Part shown: positions 45,193-54,417 of the stretch, one piece after another
Position numbering within the stretch: position 1 is the stretch's first letter
Layout: each line of letters opens with the position of its first letter
Source of the DNA: Leptospira kanakyensis
GTDB taxonomy: Bacteria > Spirochaetota > Leptospiria > Leptospirales > Leptospiraceae
Direction: 5' to 3'
DNA: 64,000 nt
Assembly (NCBI RefSeq): GCF_004769235.1
Contig: NZ_RQFG01000018.1
Span: forward strand, 248,001-312,000
Translations under genes and position numbers: made by a program
The notes under the pieces: model-generated
Told to the model about the DNA's origin: nothing
Seen by the model: only the letters and a program-made list of their open reading frames with translations
Database searches by the model: none

Positions 45193-45698
45193 CGGAAAAG
45201 ATAATTTTAGGTGGTGGATGTTTTTGGTGTACGGAGGCTGTGTATCTTAGAATACCCGGAATTGTTTCTGTAAAATCGGGATATGCAGGTGGATCGACCA
45301 AAAATCCAACATACAAAGAAATCTGTACGGGAACCACGGGTCATGCCGAGGTCATCGAGATTGAGTTTGATCCTGAGATCATTACCTATTCTAAAATTTT
45401 AGAAATCTTTTGGGCCTCTCATGATCCCACAACTCTCAACAGACAAGGAAATGATGTAGGGACACAATACCGTTCTGTGATATTCTATTTGAATGAAAAA
45501 CAAAAAGAACTAGCAGTGGAGTCCAAACGAAAACATGCCTTTATGTTTCCTGATCCGATTGTGACAGAAATTTCTCCGGCACCGGAGTTTTATCCAGCGG
45601 AAGATTACCACCAAAACTATTTTAGTTTGAATCCGCAAAATCCCTACTGCCACTATGTGATTTTTCCCAAATTGAAAAAACTTGGGTTAAATCTGTAA
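45189..45698 (+). CDS. msrA: Peptide methionine (S)-S-oxide reductase
   Basis: MsrA reduces methionine-S-sulfoxide in proteins. The catalytic motif GGGCFWCTEAVY places the active Cys at residue 11, followed by SVKSGYAGGSTKNPTYKEIC, YEEV-like GHAEVIEIEFDP, FWASHDPTTLNRQGNDVGTQYRS and the C-terminal AEDYHQNYF. Length 169 residues. I choose ATG 45189, overlapping the mtnA stop by 4 nt; open frame upstream is a shadow of mtnA. A few bases after its stop the FapA-like gene ends on the other strand. Confidence 0.95.
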   Translation: MTEKIILGGGCFWCTEAVYLRIPGIVSVKSGYAGGSTKNPTYKEICTGTTGHAEVIEIEFDPEIITYSKILEIFWASHDPTTLNRQGNDVGTQYRSVIFYLNEKQKELAVESKRKHAFMFPDPIVTEISPAPEFYPAEDYHQNYFSLNPQNPYCHYVIFPKLKKLGLNL

Positions 45699-45709
45699 TC
45701 GTTGTAAGG

Positions 45710-47251
45710 TTATTTGCCTTTAAAAGCCGTTAACATTGCTTTTTCCTGGTTGGGGAAAAAGTTCATCACAAACGAGCTTTGCGCTTTCGTGATTTTTTCC
45801 ACTTGTCTTCTGTACTTGATGACAGCACCAGGGTGAGCCGTGTTACGAACCACAACTTTCACGTTGTCCTGGTTATAACGAGCCCCTTTCAGTTCTTCGA
45901 TTTTTGATTTTAATAGTTCTACGGTTTTACTTTTTTTCTGATACGCATCAAAGATCTCTTTGAACTTTTCTTTTCTCGCATCATCAATTTTGCCACGAGA
46001 CCTTTGTACCACTTCTTTGATCTTTTGGATTTCAGGGACAAGGGCTTCTAGTTCTCTTTCAAACTCCGCTAGTTTGGAACTACCTTCTGTAAACAAACGA
46101 TCATTTCTAAAATGAAATCCAACTTCTACAACGGTGTCCATTTGTGCTGTGGATCCAAAAGAAGACACTGTGATTCCTTGGTAGGAAACTAAGTCTGATC
46201 CAATGATGGAAGAAGATTCACCTGTTAGAATGATATTTCCCAAACAAAGGATTTTACTTCCTAAAATAAAATTCTCTACAATACAATCCCCATCAATTTC
46301 AAGGTTTCCGTTTTCGATGAACTTTGTACGAAGATCACCTTTGATACGAATGACACCTTTCCCTTTGGATTTAACCCCACCTTTGACTTCTAAATCTTCA
46401 CCTACGATGACATCAGAAGATTCTACGTTCCCATCCAAATAAAGAGATCCTTGGCATTTGACAACAGCACCTTCTTCGATGGTTCCTTTGACACGGATGG
46501 TTCCTTCAAAATTAATGTTTCCTGTTCCAAGTCCAATGTTACTTTCAATATTTAACTCTGGTGATACGGTGAGAGAGTTGTCCGTTGAAAATACAACTCC
46601 ACTTAAGGATGCAAAATATTCTTTTAGTTGTCTTCCTGGTTTTTCCGGATCTTCGATGGTTTTTGGAAGGACGTTTTTGCCTAAAGTAAGTCTTGGTCTG
46701 TCAATGGGATTAGGGTAAATAGGATTTCCGAGTACATCTACCCCTTGTTCTCCGGCAATTCCTTCAAACAAAGTGGCTAACCTTTCTCCCTCTTTTACGT
46801 GGACGTATTTATTAATGTTTCTATAATCTGCGGATCCGTCGTCTTTCAAAACAACTCGTTGGGCCCTGGGGAAATAAAATTTGATCCAACCACTTTCCCC
46901 TTGTTTGGCGGGGTTTCCTTGTGCGACTACAAAATTAAAATCTTCTTTTACCTTAGTGGGATCTTTCAAAATTTTATCGATTTCGATGGCAGCTTTATCA
47001 ACCTCTTTCATCAAAATCCGATCCCTATGAATGGACGCGTTGTCTAGTGCTTCATAAATCAATATGTTGCTCATAGAACCACCTAACAACCATATTGGTT
47101 TTGCCACCAATGTTGCTGTCAGTCGATCCTCGGAGATTTGGATTTTCAGTCCCCGTTCCGGATTGAAGTCCGGTGCATTTTTTACGTCCATTCTGTAATG
47201 ATTATCGGCAGGTTTCTTAGGAGAAACGACAAATTCTATCGGCCGAGCCAA
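45710..47251 (-). CDS. FapA-like (DUF342) polymer-forming protein
   Basis: The middle of the 513-residue protein (about 220-370) is a right-handed beta-helix with repeated IKGDL, LEIDGD, VKGGV-type strands, typical of FapA/DUF342 and bactofilin-like proteins. It is preceded by the FapA N-terminal domain (GERLATLFEGIAGEQGVDVLGN) and followed by a coiled coil (about 390-455). Such proteins are thought to polymerise or scaffold at the membrane; the function is not established. The start is a TTG at 47251 with GGAAG upstream; ATG 47191 is possible. It overlaps the esterase gene by 16 bp. Confidence 0.78.
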   Translation of the reverse strand: MARPIEFVVSPKKPADNHYRMDVKNAPDFNPERGLKIQISEDRLTATLVAKPIWLLGGSMSNILIYEALDNASIHRDRILMKEVDKAAIEIDKILKDPTKVKEDFNFVVAQGNPAKQGESGWIKFYFPRAQRVVLKDDGSADYRNINKYVHVKEGERLATLFEGIAGEQGVDVLGNPIYPNPIDRPRLTLGKNVLPKTIEDPEKPGRQLKEYFASLSGVVFSTDNSLTVSPELNIESNIGLGTGNINFEGTIRVKGTIEEGAVVKCQGSLYLDGNVESSDVIVGEDLEVKGGVKSKGKGVIRIKGDLRTKFIENGNLEIDGDCIVENFILGSKILCLGNIILTGESSSIIGSDLVSYQGITVSSFGSTAQMDTVVEVGFHFRNDRLFTEGSSKLAEFERELEALVPEIQKIKEVVQRSRGKIDDARKEKFKEIFDAYQKKSKTVELLKSKIEELKGARYNQDNVKVVVRNTAHPGAVIKYRRQVEKITKAQSSFVMNFFPNQEKAMLTAFKGK

Positions 47252-48273
47252 TATAGAAAACTTCCGAAGGTCTGGAGGAGGGCCGGAACCCCAAAAATTT
47301 GAGAGTGCAGGGGAAGGCTATCCCCATGGGTGAGGGCAGTCGAGCTGCGGTAGACATAAGGAATCTGTTTTTTCTGGAAGAGCCTAGTGAGTTTTTCCGA
47401 TTCCTCTGGGGAAATGACCGGGTCTGTTTTTCCATGAAGGAGGGAAACTGGACCGGCTAAGGTTTCCAACTGGTAAAACGGGGAAAGATTTTCCGGAAGG
47501 TTTTTCGGAACAGTGTCCAGAACTCGCTTTGCTAGTTCTTTCCTGAAATTTCCGTCGGCCCCTACCTCAGAAAAAAAATCTTTGGCACGGGTAGAAGTGC
47601 GACTGAGCAAAGTTTCTGTTAGGGCGCTTTTTCCGTTTCGTTTCAGTCCATTGTCGAGTGCCGCTTCGTAATATACGGGTTGTAATTCTTCGGCAAGTGC
47701 CGGTTCAAAACGATGGATAAAATTATAAAGGATCACGTACACTGCGTACGGATCAATTTCATAATTTGAAAAAACAAATGGCACCGTATCCAAAAAATCG
47801 CAATAGGCACCAATGGCCATGGAAGTTTTGATTTTGTTTCTAATATTGGATTTGGATGCGGCAATGAGACCCATCCCTCCAGAAAAACTAGCCGAGAGAT
47901 AACCTAAATCACTTCCATTGAACAAATGCTTGGTGGAATGGATTTCCATCATTAAATCTTGGATATGTGTTATGGTTTGTTCTTCAATTCTAAGTCCTTT
48001 GACTTCGGGAAGTTCAGGAAGGAAGACACTGTGATTGGAATTAGCAATGTTTTCTGCAAGTTCCAAAATCCGTGGATCGTCAATTCCCATGACACTCATT
48101 CCATGTTGGATGTAAACCCCAGGTAAAGATTCTGGGTTTTTACCTGTCGGATAAAAATGAAACACTCTCCGGCCAGTGTCAGGTAGTTGTAGTTCTTTAC
48201 GTTCTAGTGGTTTTTTTTGTTTAAGCCCTGCGTAACTCAAAACGAGTGGGATTGCCAAAACATAAGGTTTCAT
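47236..48273 (-). CDS. Alpha/beta hydrolase (esterase-like)
   Basis: A 345-residue alpha/beta hydrolase with an N-terminal hydrophobic stretch that may be a signal or membrane anchor. The nucleophile elbow is SASFSGGMGL, the acid is in HGKTDPVIS and the His in LTHGDSL. The oxyanion region is IQHGMSVMG. The substrate is unknown. It is the third gene of a four-gene unit with a degenerate GGDEF-like protein, a CheX-like protein and the FapA-like protein, separated by 0-6 bp or overlapping. Confidence 0.72.
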   Translation of the reverse strand: MKPYVLAIPLVLSYAGLKQKKPLERKELQLPDTGRRVFHFYPTGKNPESLPGVYIQHGMSVMGIDDPRILELAENIANSNHSVFLPELPEVKGLRIEEQTITHIQDLMMEIHSTKHLFNGSDLGYLSASFSGGMGLIAASKSNIRNKIKTSMAIGAYCDFLDTVPFVFSNYEIDPYAVYVILYNFIHRFEPALAEELQPVYYEAALDNGLKRNGKSALTETLLSRTSTRAKDFFSEVGADGNFRKELAKRVLDTVPKNLPENLSPFYQLETLAGPVSLLHGKTDPVISPEESEKLTRLFQKKQIPYVYRSSTALTHGDSLPLHSQIFGVPALLQTFGSFLYWLGR

Positions 48274-48279
48274 TCGGTT

Positions 48280-48795
48280 TTAGTTTTTGGCAGTGGGAAA
48301 TTTTTCCAACAATAAAATCAAATACAGCCTACCCATATACTCTTCTCCTCTTCGGTCTTTGAGATTAAAGATAAGAATGTACTGGCGAAAGTGTTCTAAA
48401 GAAATAGGAACGAGTTTATGATTTAAATTTTCTGGAGGTAAAATATCAATTTCGTAACGTCCCAGTCTCATCTCCGTAATTAATTTTCCAGCGATCTGGT
48501 TTGCAAATTCCATCATGATGGATGCGGAGTGCGAACGAGAAGTGGGATCAATTTGGAAGGCTTTGGCAATTTTTGGAAGGAGTTTTAGTTTTGTATATCC
48601 ATCTAAAGCAAGATATACTTTTCCATTGATATCACCTACAAATTCAACAAGGGTACAATTTTCAAAACATAACCCTTCATTTTTCGAAGGGCCATAGGCT
48701 TCTCGTTCCGCAAAAACCAATAGAGTTTTTTGAAAATGTTCCGGTAATACTTGCGAAACTGTTAGGATAAACTTTTCATCAATGAGCGGATCCAT
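48280..48795 (-). CDS. CheX/CheC-like phosphatase domain protein
   Basis: The segment SIMMEFANQIAGKLITEM contains the family signature S/D-x3-E-x2-N (Glu96, Asn99), which in CheX and CheC positions water to dephosphorylate CheY-P, and a Pro-rich segment (DILPPENLN) follows at the expected distance. Length 171 fits CheX. It may act on a response regulator other than CheY. Its ATG directly abuts the stop of the upstream GGDEF-like gene. Confidence 0.75.
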   Translation of the reverse strand: MDPLIDEKFILTVSQVLPEHFQKTLLVFAEREAYGPSKNEGLCFENCTLVEFVGDINGKVYLALDGYTKLKLLPKIAKAFQIDPTSRSHSASIMMEFANQIAGKLITEMRLGRYEIDILPPENLNHKLVPISLEHFRQYILIFNLKDRRGEEYMGRLYLILLLEKFPTAKN

Positions 48796-49932
48796 TTATG
48801 CTGCGTGGTAGAGGATACTTTCTTCTAAGGATTTGTATGCGGCTTTGATCCAAACATCAAATTTGATACCTGGGATGGATTTGTTAGAATATCCAAGGGC
48901 CACTTCGGATGGATATCCTAGACTATCGAGTTCTTCAATGAATTGTTTGAAAAATTCGGTAAAATCATCAAGTCTGTCATTGGAAATCATACTCGCGTAT
49001 AAGTTATCTTCTAGTTGGTACAAACCTAAACCAAGAACTGCATTTTGTTTTCCGAGTAAGTTCAAACCAATGGCAATTTCTGATTGGAAGTTGGTATCTA
49101 TGAATTTGAATAAAATGAGAGTAACTTTACCTTGGGATTCAAATTCTGATTTTGCCATCCCATAAAAATGAGATACATTAAACAGTTTGGAAACAGGATG
49201 TTTTGTTACTTTAAAGTATTCTTTTTTGGCCATAATTTTTTCTGAGATGGTGGTTGATTTCTCCCAGAAGGATTGGATGTCCGATTCGTTCCAAGATTCT
49301 TTTGTAGAAAAACATAAAAATCCAAATAAATGTGCATTCATTGTTAGAGGGATGTATAACTTTCGTTTGTCGAATGAAATTGCAGGTAGGAGTTCTCTGA
49401 CTCTTCCTTCTTCATATTCTTCCCACTCCACAGGATTGTCATCAGTTTCTACCATCATCCCAGCTTTTTGCCAATAACATTCCTTAAATTCTTTTCCATC
49501 ATAATAAACATATTGGATGGAAGTGACTTTCTCTGTTAAAAACGGAAAAGGGAATTCTTTTACGGTTTCACAAAACAAAGACCTTTCTTCTAAATGAACT
49601 GATTCCCGAGCCAGTAAAACAGGATCTTTTTTCCAGAGGATGTCTTTTGGTTTTGGTTCCTGTTCCGCATTGGAAGATTCTGTGGGAAGAGATGAATTCG
49701 TATCAAATACTACATCGGCTTGCGGAGAAGGATCGGAACCTAGATCTCTGCCGGGTTCTAGGTTTTGTTTCTCAATGGATTCCTGTTTTTGAAAGTCCAG
49801 ACTATATAAAAACAAAGCAAGTAACAAACACGAAACGGTGAGTAAGGTAAAACTGACCCAGGAAAAATAGATTGTATATTGAAGGACCACGCCAATGGCA
49901 AAAAAAATTGTGGGAATTGTATATCGTTTCAT
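48796..49932 (-). CDS. Membrane protein with GAF-like and degenerate GGDEF-like domains
   Basis: Two N-terminal membrane helices (about 5-45), an acidic linker (50-110), a GAF-like middle region (about 110-245) and a C-terminal region (about 255-375) with the outline of a nucleotide cyclase fold. In that region LGLGLYQLEDNLYASMI sits where an active GGDEF loop would be, without GGDEF residues, so it is unlikely to make c-di-GMP. It heads the four-gene minus-strand operon and may be its sensor. The domain calls are tentative. Confidence 0.55.
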   Translation of the reverse strand: MKRYTIPTIFFAIGVVLQYTIYFSWVSFTLLTVSCLLLALFLYSLDFQKQESIEKQNLEPGRDLGSDPSPQADVVFDTNSSLPTESSNAEQEPKPKDILWKKDPVLLARESVHLEERSLFCETVKEFPFPFLTEKVTSIQYVYYDGKEFKECYWQKAGMMVETDDNPVEWEEYEEGRVRELLPAISFDKRKLYIPLTMNAHLFGFLCFSTKESWNESDIQSFWEKSTTISEKIMAKKEYFKVTKHPVSKLFNVSHFYGMAKSEFESQGKVTLILFKFIDTNFQSEIAIGLNLLGKQNAVLGLGLYQLEDNLYASMISNDRLDDFTEFFKQFIEELDSLGYPSEVALGYSNKSIPGIKFDVWIKAAYKSLEESILYHAA

Positions 49933-50009
49933 GATGACTTAGCCGTTACTCAATATAACGGGTAAAATGGGGATTCGCTGAACTGATTTTCCCTTTCCGC
50001 TAGGGGCAA

Positions 50010-50750
50010 ATGAAACTCTATTCCGAATTGGCCGAATACTATTTTACCATCGAAGAAGCAAGCCGCAAGTTTTCGGAAGAAATTCTTTTCCTGCGGGAAA
50101 CATTTAAGCGACATAAAATTCAAACCGTTTTGGACATTGGTTGTGGGACGGGGGAACATATCAAAGAACTCCAGGGAATGGGTTTCAAACCACTCGGTGT
50201 CGATGGTTCCCCTCGGATGTTGGAAATTGCTAAAGTGAGATTTCCTCATTGCCAATTTGAACTGGGAAAAATGGAAGCTTACGTCGCCAAACAACCAGTT
50301 GACGCAGTGATTTGTCTGTATGGAACCTTCAATTATCTCATCAACGACGATTTGGTTCAAAATTTCCTACGTAATTGTCATAAAAACTTAAAACAAGCTG
50401 GCCTTTTGGTTTTAGAAATTTGGAATGCGGATCCCATCCACCGTATCAAACGAAAACCCATCACAACAGTGAGTAATGTGCGCCAAGGTGCCACTTCGAT
50501 TCGTAGAAATCGAGGATTTCGTTTAACAAGAGCAGACGATGTTGCGATTGTAGAAGTGAATTATGTATATAATCTAAATCAAAAGGATTTAAAAGACAAA
50601 CATACGATGCGTGTCTTTCATTTTCCACAGGTTCAGAATTTCTTAGACGATAATAAATTTGATGTCCTTCATGTTTATAGCAACTACGACGGTGAAAAGT
50701 ATATAAAAACCGGCGCAAGGATGCTCATCGTAGCCAAAAAGAGGTCTTGA
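50010..50750 (+). CDS. SAM-dependent class I methyltransferase
   Basis: The Rossmann motif I VLDIGCGTGEHIKELQ is followed by the acidic motif LGVDGSPRMLEIAKVRFP and the motif IV-like DAVICLYGTFNYLIND. The 246-residue protein has a C-terminal beta sheet common in small-molecule methyltransferases. The substrate is unknown. An AGGGG lies just before the ATG. lpd follows 43 bp later. Confidence 0.82.
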   Translation: MKLYSELAEYYFTIEEASRKFSEEILFLRETFKRHKIQTVLDIGCGTGEHIKELQGMGFKPLGVDGSPRMLEIAKVRFPHCQFELGKMEAYVAKQPVDAVICLYGTFNYLINDDLVQNFLRNCHKNLKQAGLLVLEIWNADPIHRIKRKPITTVSNVRQGATSIRRNRGFRLTRADDVAIVEVNYVYNLNQKDLKDKHTMRVFHFPQVQNFLDDNKFDVLHVYSNYDGEKYIKTGARMLIVAKKRS

Positions 50751-50793
50751 CTTTCTTTTTTTCGTACGGTATCCCAATCTATTGGGAGAACCT

Positions 50794-52221
50794 ATGTCTA
50801 GTCCAAACCATTTCCAAGTCATCGTCATTGGAGGAGGGCCCGGCGGTTATGTCGCTGCCATCCGAGCTGCACAATTAGGATTACAAACTTGTATTGTGGA
50901 ACGTGAAAAACTCGGCGGAGTGTGTTTGAACTGGGGTTGTATTCCCACCAAAGCCCTGTTAGAAAGTGCTCATGTTTTGGAACATTTAAAACATGCGGCT
51001 AGTTTCGGACTTTCTTGCGATAATATCAAAGCTGACTTCGATGCTGTGATCAAACGATCCCGTTCCGTTGCCGACCAAATGGCCAAAGGTGTTGAGTTTC
51101 TGATGAAGAAAAACAAAATCACTGTGGTGAATGGAGAGGCCAGTTTCCAAAACTCCAAAACCATCCAAGTGAAGTCCAGTTCCGGGGAACTATCAACTTA
51201 TACTGCCGACTTTTATATTTTAGCGGTGGGTGCTAAAAACAAAGCTCTTCCTTTTTTGCCTTTTGACGGCAAACGTGTGTTATCTGCAAGAGATGCCATG
51301 ATTGAACCAAAAGTCATTCCGAACCTTGCCATCATTGGAGCGGGTGCGATTGGAGTGGAGTTTGCTGACTTTTATGCAAGTATGGGTTCCAAGGTTTCCA
51401 TCATTGAATTCCAAGACCATTTACTTCCCAATGAAGATTTAGAAATCTCTGGAATCTTGGAACGAAGTTTTAAAAAACGAGGGATTGAACAGTATTTGAG
51501 TTTTGGAGTGGAAACAGCCTCGGTTACCGATGCGGGAGTGGAACTTACTTTACAAGATCGTAAATCCGCAAAAAAAGAAAAGTTAAACTTTGATAAGGTG
51601 ATAGTTGGTGTGGGAATAACACCTAACACTGGAAGTATTGGTTTAGATGAAATTGGAATCAAATTAAAAAATGGATTTGTGGATTTTGTCGGTAACTACC
51701 GTTCGACTGTGGATCATATTTATGCCATAGGGGATTGTATCCCAACACCTTCCCTTGCCCATGTGGCCAGTGCCGAAGGAATTCGTGCAGCAGAAGATAT
51801 CTCTGTGCGGCTTGGAAACCCTCACCACTTACAAATTCCAAAACTCAACTATTCTTATATTCCGGGATGTACTTACTGCCATCCGGAAGTGGCAAGTGTG
51901 GGCCTTACAGAAGAAAAAGCAAAAGCAATGGGATATGAAATCACAGTTGGAAAATTTCCTTTCACTGCAAGCGGTCGTGCCCAGGCCCAAGGGGACACAA
52001 CCGGAATGGTGAAAATTGTTTCAGATAAAAAACATGGGGAAATTTTAGGAGCTCATATCATTGGGAGTGGTGCGACTGAAATGATCGCAGAACTAACACT
52101 AGGTGCCAATATGGAAATCACCGTTCGGGAACTGGCAAACACCATCCATGCCCACCCAACACTATCGGAAGGAATTATGGAAAGTGCAGCGGCGGTGCTT
52201 GGGGAAGCGATTAATATTTAG
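50794..52221 (+). CDS. lpd: Dihydrolipoyl dehydrogenase
   Basis: Lpd reoxidises the dihydrolipoyl groups of 2-oxoacid dehydrogenase or glycine cleavage complexes using FAD and NAD. Features: FAD motif GGGPGGYVAAIRAAQLG, redox disulfide Cys44-Cys49 in GGVCLNWGCIPTK, NAD motif IGAGAIGVEFADFYASMG, second FAD motif IYAIGDCIPTPSLAHVA, and the C-terminal His-Glu pair in TIHAHPTLSEG. Length 475. ATG 50794 is preceded by GGGAGA. The complex partners are not in the window. Confidence 0.95.
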   Translation: MSSPNHFQVIVIGGGPGGYVAAIRAAQLGLQTCIVEREKLGGVCLNWGCIPTKALLESAHVLEHLKHAASFGLSCDNIKADFDAVIKRSRSVADQMAKGVEFLMKKNKITVVNGEASFQNSKTIQVKSSSGELSTYTADFYILAVGAKNKALPFLPFDGKRVLSARDAMIEPKVIPNLAIIGAGAIGVEFADFYASMGSKVSIIEFQDHLLPNEDLEISGILERSFKKRGIEQYLSFGVETASVTDAGVELTLQDRKSAKKEKLNFDKVIVGVGITPNTGSIGLDEIGIKLKNGFVDFVGNYRSTVDHIYAIGDCIPTPSLAHVASAEGIRAAEDISVRLGNPHHLQIPKLNYSYIPGCTYCHPEVASVGLTEEKAKAMGYEITVGKFPFTASGRAQAQGDTTGMVKIVSDKKHGEILGAHIIGSGATEMIAELTLGANMEITVRELANTIHAHPTLSEGIMESAAAVLGEAINI

Positions 52222-52370
52222 GGGGAGGGGCTAGTCCAGACACCTCTAATGCTTTCAGGACTGACGCTGGTATTGGCGGTGTAACCAATGCTTCTTTATG
52301 AAATTATCAGGTAAATACAATACTAGTGTATATATCATTAATCCAGAATATTTTTTACGAGTCATCACAA

Positions 52371-53090
52371 ATGAGGCTAATCATGCATCGGGTGTCTAAA
52401 TCTTTTATCATTTTTTTGCTAGTAATTTTTATATCGCAGTGCAAAAGACAAGAAAGTGAAACCATACAGACGATAGAAGAAAGGCCAGTTTGGCTCTCCG
52501 GCCCTAACAAAGAGGAGCTAGAGCCAGGAGTTTTTTATATTCGTGAAGAATCTGGTGAGTCTAGTTTTCAAAATCGAAAACTTGATCCGCGTGATATTGC
52601 AATAAACCAAGTTTTGCCCGTTGCTAAAGAAATTAGGGAGAATATTCTGAAAAAAAACTTCCGTGGACTTGTAGCAAAAACTGACTCTACAATTTTAAAC
52701 TTAATTGGCCAGGCAAACGGTAACCTGAATCCAGACCAACATGAAGAGAAAATCGTTAATCTTTGGGTTGATAAATATAATAAAAATGATAACAAAGACC
52801 CTTTCTGTGATTTTGATGTTATTATGAATGCAGATATCAAGAAAATGCAAATCAAAGCTTATCTAGCAAAAGAGCCATATATCGGCAAACATTCTATCCA
52901 ATATTATGCAGAATATACAGTTGCATTTATAGATAGTATAAATAACGAGCTAACACTTCAGGTATACATTACTTTTGACAGTAAATATAAGAGGCCTGGA
53001 ACAGAATTCTATTTGATTGAGAGTTTTTGGGATCATTGCCCAGATCCAAATTTATACAATCTGCCAAAATCTAAGAATGATGAATTTTAA
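52371..53090 (+). CDS. Lipoprotein of unknown function, paralogue of 54418 gene
   Basis: A signal peptide ends in the lipobox-like FISQC. The mature part shares a clear pattern with the gene at 54418: a GPxxExLEPGVxYxR block, LDPRDIA, a K-x-F repeat region, and KDP(F/Y)C(D/N)(F/Y) with a matching C-terminal (F/H)C PxPNL ending. No known domain is recognised. The start may be ATG 52371 or ATG 52383, the latter with a GAGG six bases upstream. First gene of an AT-rich same-strand patch. Confidence 0.62.
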   Translation: MRLIMHRVSKSFIIFLLVIFISQCKRQESETIQTIEERPVWLSGPNKEELEPGVFYIREESGESSFQNRKLDPRDIAINQVLPVAKEIRENILKKNFRGLVAKTDSTILNLIGQANGNLNPDQHEEKIVNLWVDKYNKNDNKDPFCDFDVIMNADIKKMQIKAYLAKEPYIGKHSIQYYAEYTVAFIDSINNELTLQVYITFDSKYKRPGTEFYLIESFWDHCPDPNLYNLPKSKNDEF

Positions 53091-53466
53091 AATATAGAGG
53101 GATAGAAATCTCAGTGCCTCTCTATTAATATAAAAATAAACAAAGTGTTCGTAAAGTTAGGAAATTATTAGTTTACGCTATTGGATAATCAAAATAATCC
53201 TGATATGCCATTCTTCTATTAACCAAAGTTACCCGTTCCCCACGGTGGCGAGGCCAATGAGGGCCGAAGCTCGCCAGTCGGAACACGATGTTCCGCTGGC
53301 AGGAATGGAAAGAAAATGAGGTTCATCGTCGAGAAGAATACTGCTCAAAATGTTTCAGATTAATTTACAAAATGAGCGATGCTGATCTAAACAAAAAAGG
53401 AAATTACTCGAAATATGTGGAATCAGAGAAATTATTTATATTTAAGTCAAGTGGGGAGTTCATCCA
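53091..53466. other. Intergenic stretch with GC-rich hairpins
   Basis: No convincing gene fits here; an ORF opening at 53288 runs into the next gene in another frame and has no family features. The AT-rich background is interrupted at about 53230-53300 by a GC-rich structured segment (separate entry). A GGGGAG at 53454-53459 serves the next gene. Confidence 0.5.
53247..53300. repeat. Two overlapping GC-rich hairpins
   Basis: GGCGAG (53247-53252) pairs with CTCGCC (53270-53275), with GGCC/GGGCC inside. Directly overlapping it, GCCAGTCGGAAC (53273-53284) pairs with GTTCCGCTGGC (53290-53300) around ACGAT, with one bulge. The two stems share GCC, so they are alternative folds. The composition differs sharply from its flanks, suggesting a dispersed REP-like element or an insertion scar. 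Confidence 0.5.
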
Positions 53467-54357
53467 GTGTGTAATAGATTTTTTATTTTATTTATACTTA
53501 TATTCAACGTTAGTGTTGAATCGAAAGATCTTTTCCCAGTTTGGAGAAAATCTTTGGAAAATTTTAATTACCAACTCCCCGAAGAGCTCTATGATAATTA
53601 TAAAAAGTTTGGCTATGATGGCGCAGGATACTTTAAAGATAGTATAGGAATATACATTCGAAAAACAAGATTTCCAAAGGAAACAATCAATTATGCTATT
53701 GGGTTTAGGAATCAAAAGGATCTATTTTTGCCAAAAGAAGTATTCCTTGTGTTTTATTTTAATGATTCAGAATTGCTTATGGTTTCTGAGACAATTCCGT
53801 ATATTCATAAAAGTGGTGATTACAGTTTCGCTGGCGCAATTCATAGGATAGGGAGAACTTACGAATATGAAAATGGTAAGTTGGCAAAAATTTCATGTCT
53901 GGATAGAAACCCTGATTTGAATGTTGCAGCTGATATATCCAAAAAAGAATACTGTGGTGAGATCATACATTTAGACACGCAAGGAAATATTTCAAATGTG
54001 ACGGATAGTAAAAACCCTTGTTCTTATATATGTAATAGTCGTTATATGCCTTATTCTCAGCCAGGATTTTATTTTACCACGGTGGATCAGCTTAAGTTAA
54101 GGCAATCTCCTTCTTCTAAATCAGACGTGATCAAGAGCCTTCCACTGGATACAAAAGTTCAAGTCATTGAAGACAGTTTTAAAGCTGAACGATTGAGTTC
54201 TTATGTAAATGGAAATTGGGTTAAAGTAATTCTAGAGGATGGGAAAGAAGGATTTCTTTATGGATTTTATCTTCGATTTGAGAATGAGCCGAACCTCAGT
54301 CTAATTTTACAGAAAGCAGAAGAGTGGAAGAAGAAAAATGGTTGGAAAGGGAAGTGA
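53467..54357 (+). CDS. Secreted SH3-domain protein
   Basis: A signal peptide (about 1-19) is followed by about 190 residues without a recognised domain. A C-terminal bacterial SH3 domain (about 200-275) follows: QLKLRQSPSSKSDVIKSLPL, then VNGNWVKVILEDGKEGFLYG, typical of SH3_3 wall- or ligand-binding modules. The start is a GTG at 53467, eight bases after GGGGAG. Five cysteines in the middle part may form disulfides in the periplasm. It belongs to the AT-rich patch of exported unknowns. Confidence 0.7.
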   Translation: MCNRFFILFILIFNVSVESKDLFPVWRKSLENFNYQLPEELYDNYKKFGYDGAGYFKDSIGIYIRKTRFPKETINYAIGFRNQKDLFLPKEVFLVFYFNDSELLMVSETIPYIHKSGDYSFAGAIHRIGRTYEYENGKLAKISCLDRNPDLNVAADISKKEYCGEIIHLDTQGNISNVTDSKNPCSYICNSRYMPYSQPGFYFTTVDQLKLRQSPSSKSDVIKSLPLDTKVQVIEDSFKAERLSSYVNGNWVKVILEDGKEGFLYGFYLRFENEPNLSLILQKAEEWKKKNGWKGK

Positions 54358-54417
54358 GGGATGCGCTAATTATAGGACAATAAAAAATTTAGTGTTTGGA
54401 AGCTAACCACATTAACA

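Noticed and set aside
53220..53310. Integron attC site
   Set aside because: The hairpins lack clear paired RYYYAAC and GTTRRRY ends, and no similar structure separates the following same-strand genes, so a cassette array is not supported.
53288..53647. A 119-codon plus-strand ORF in the lipoprotein patch
   Set aside because: It begins inside the GC-rich hairpin element, overlaps the SH3 protein gene by 180 bp in another frame and shows no domain, signal peptide or ribosome site.
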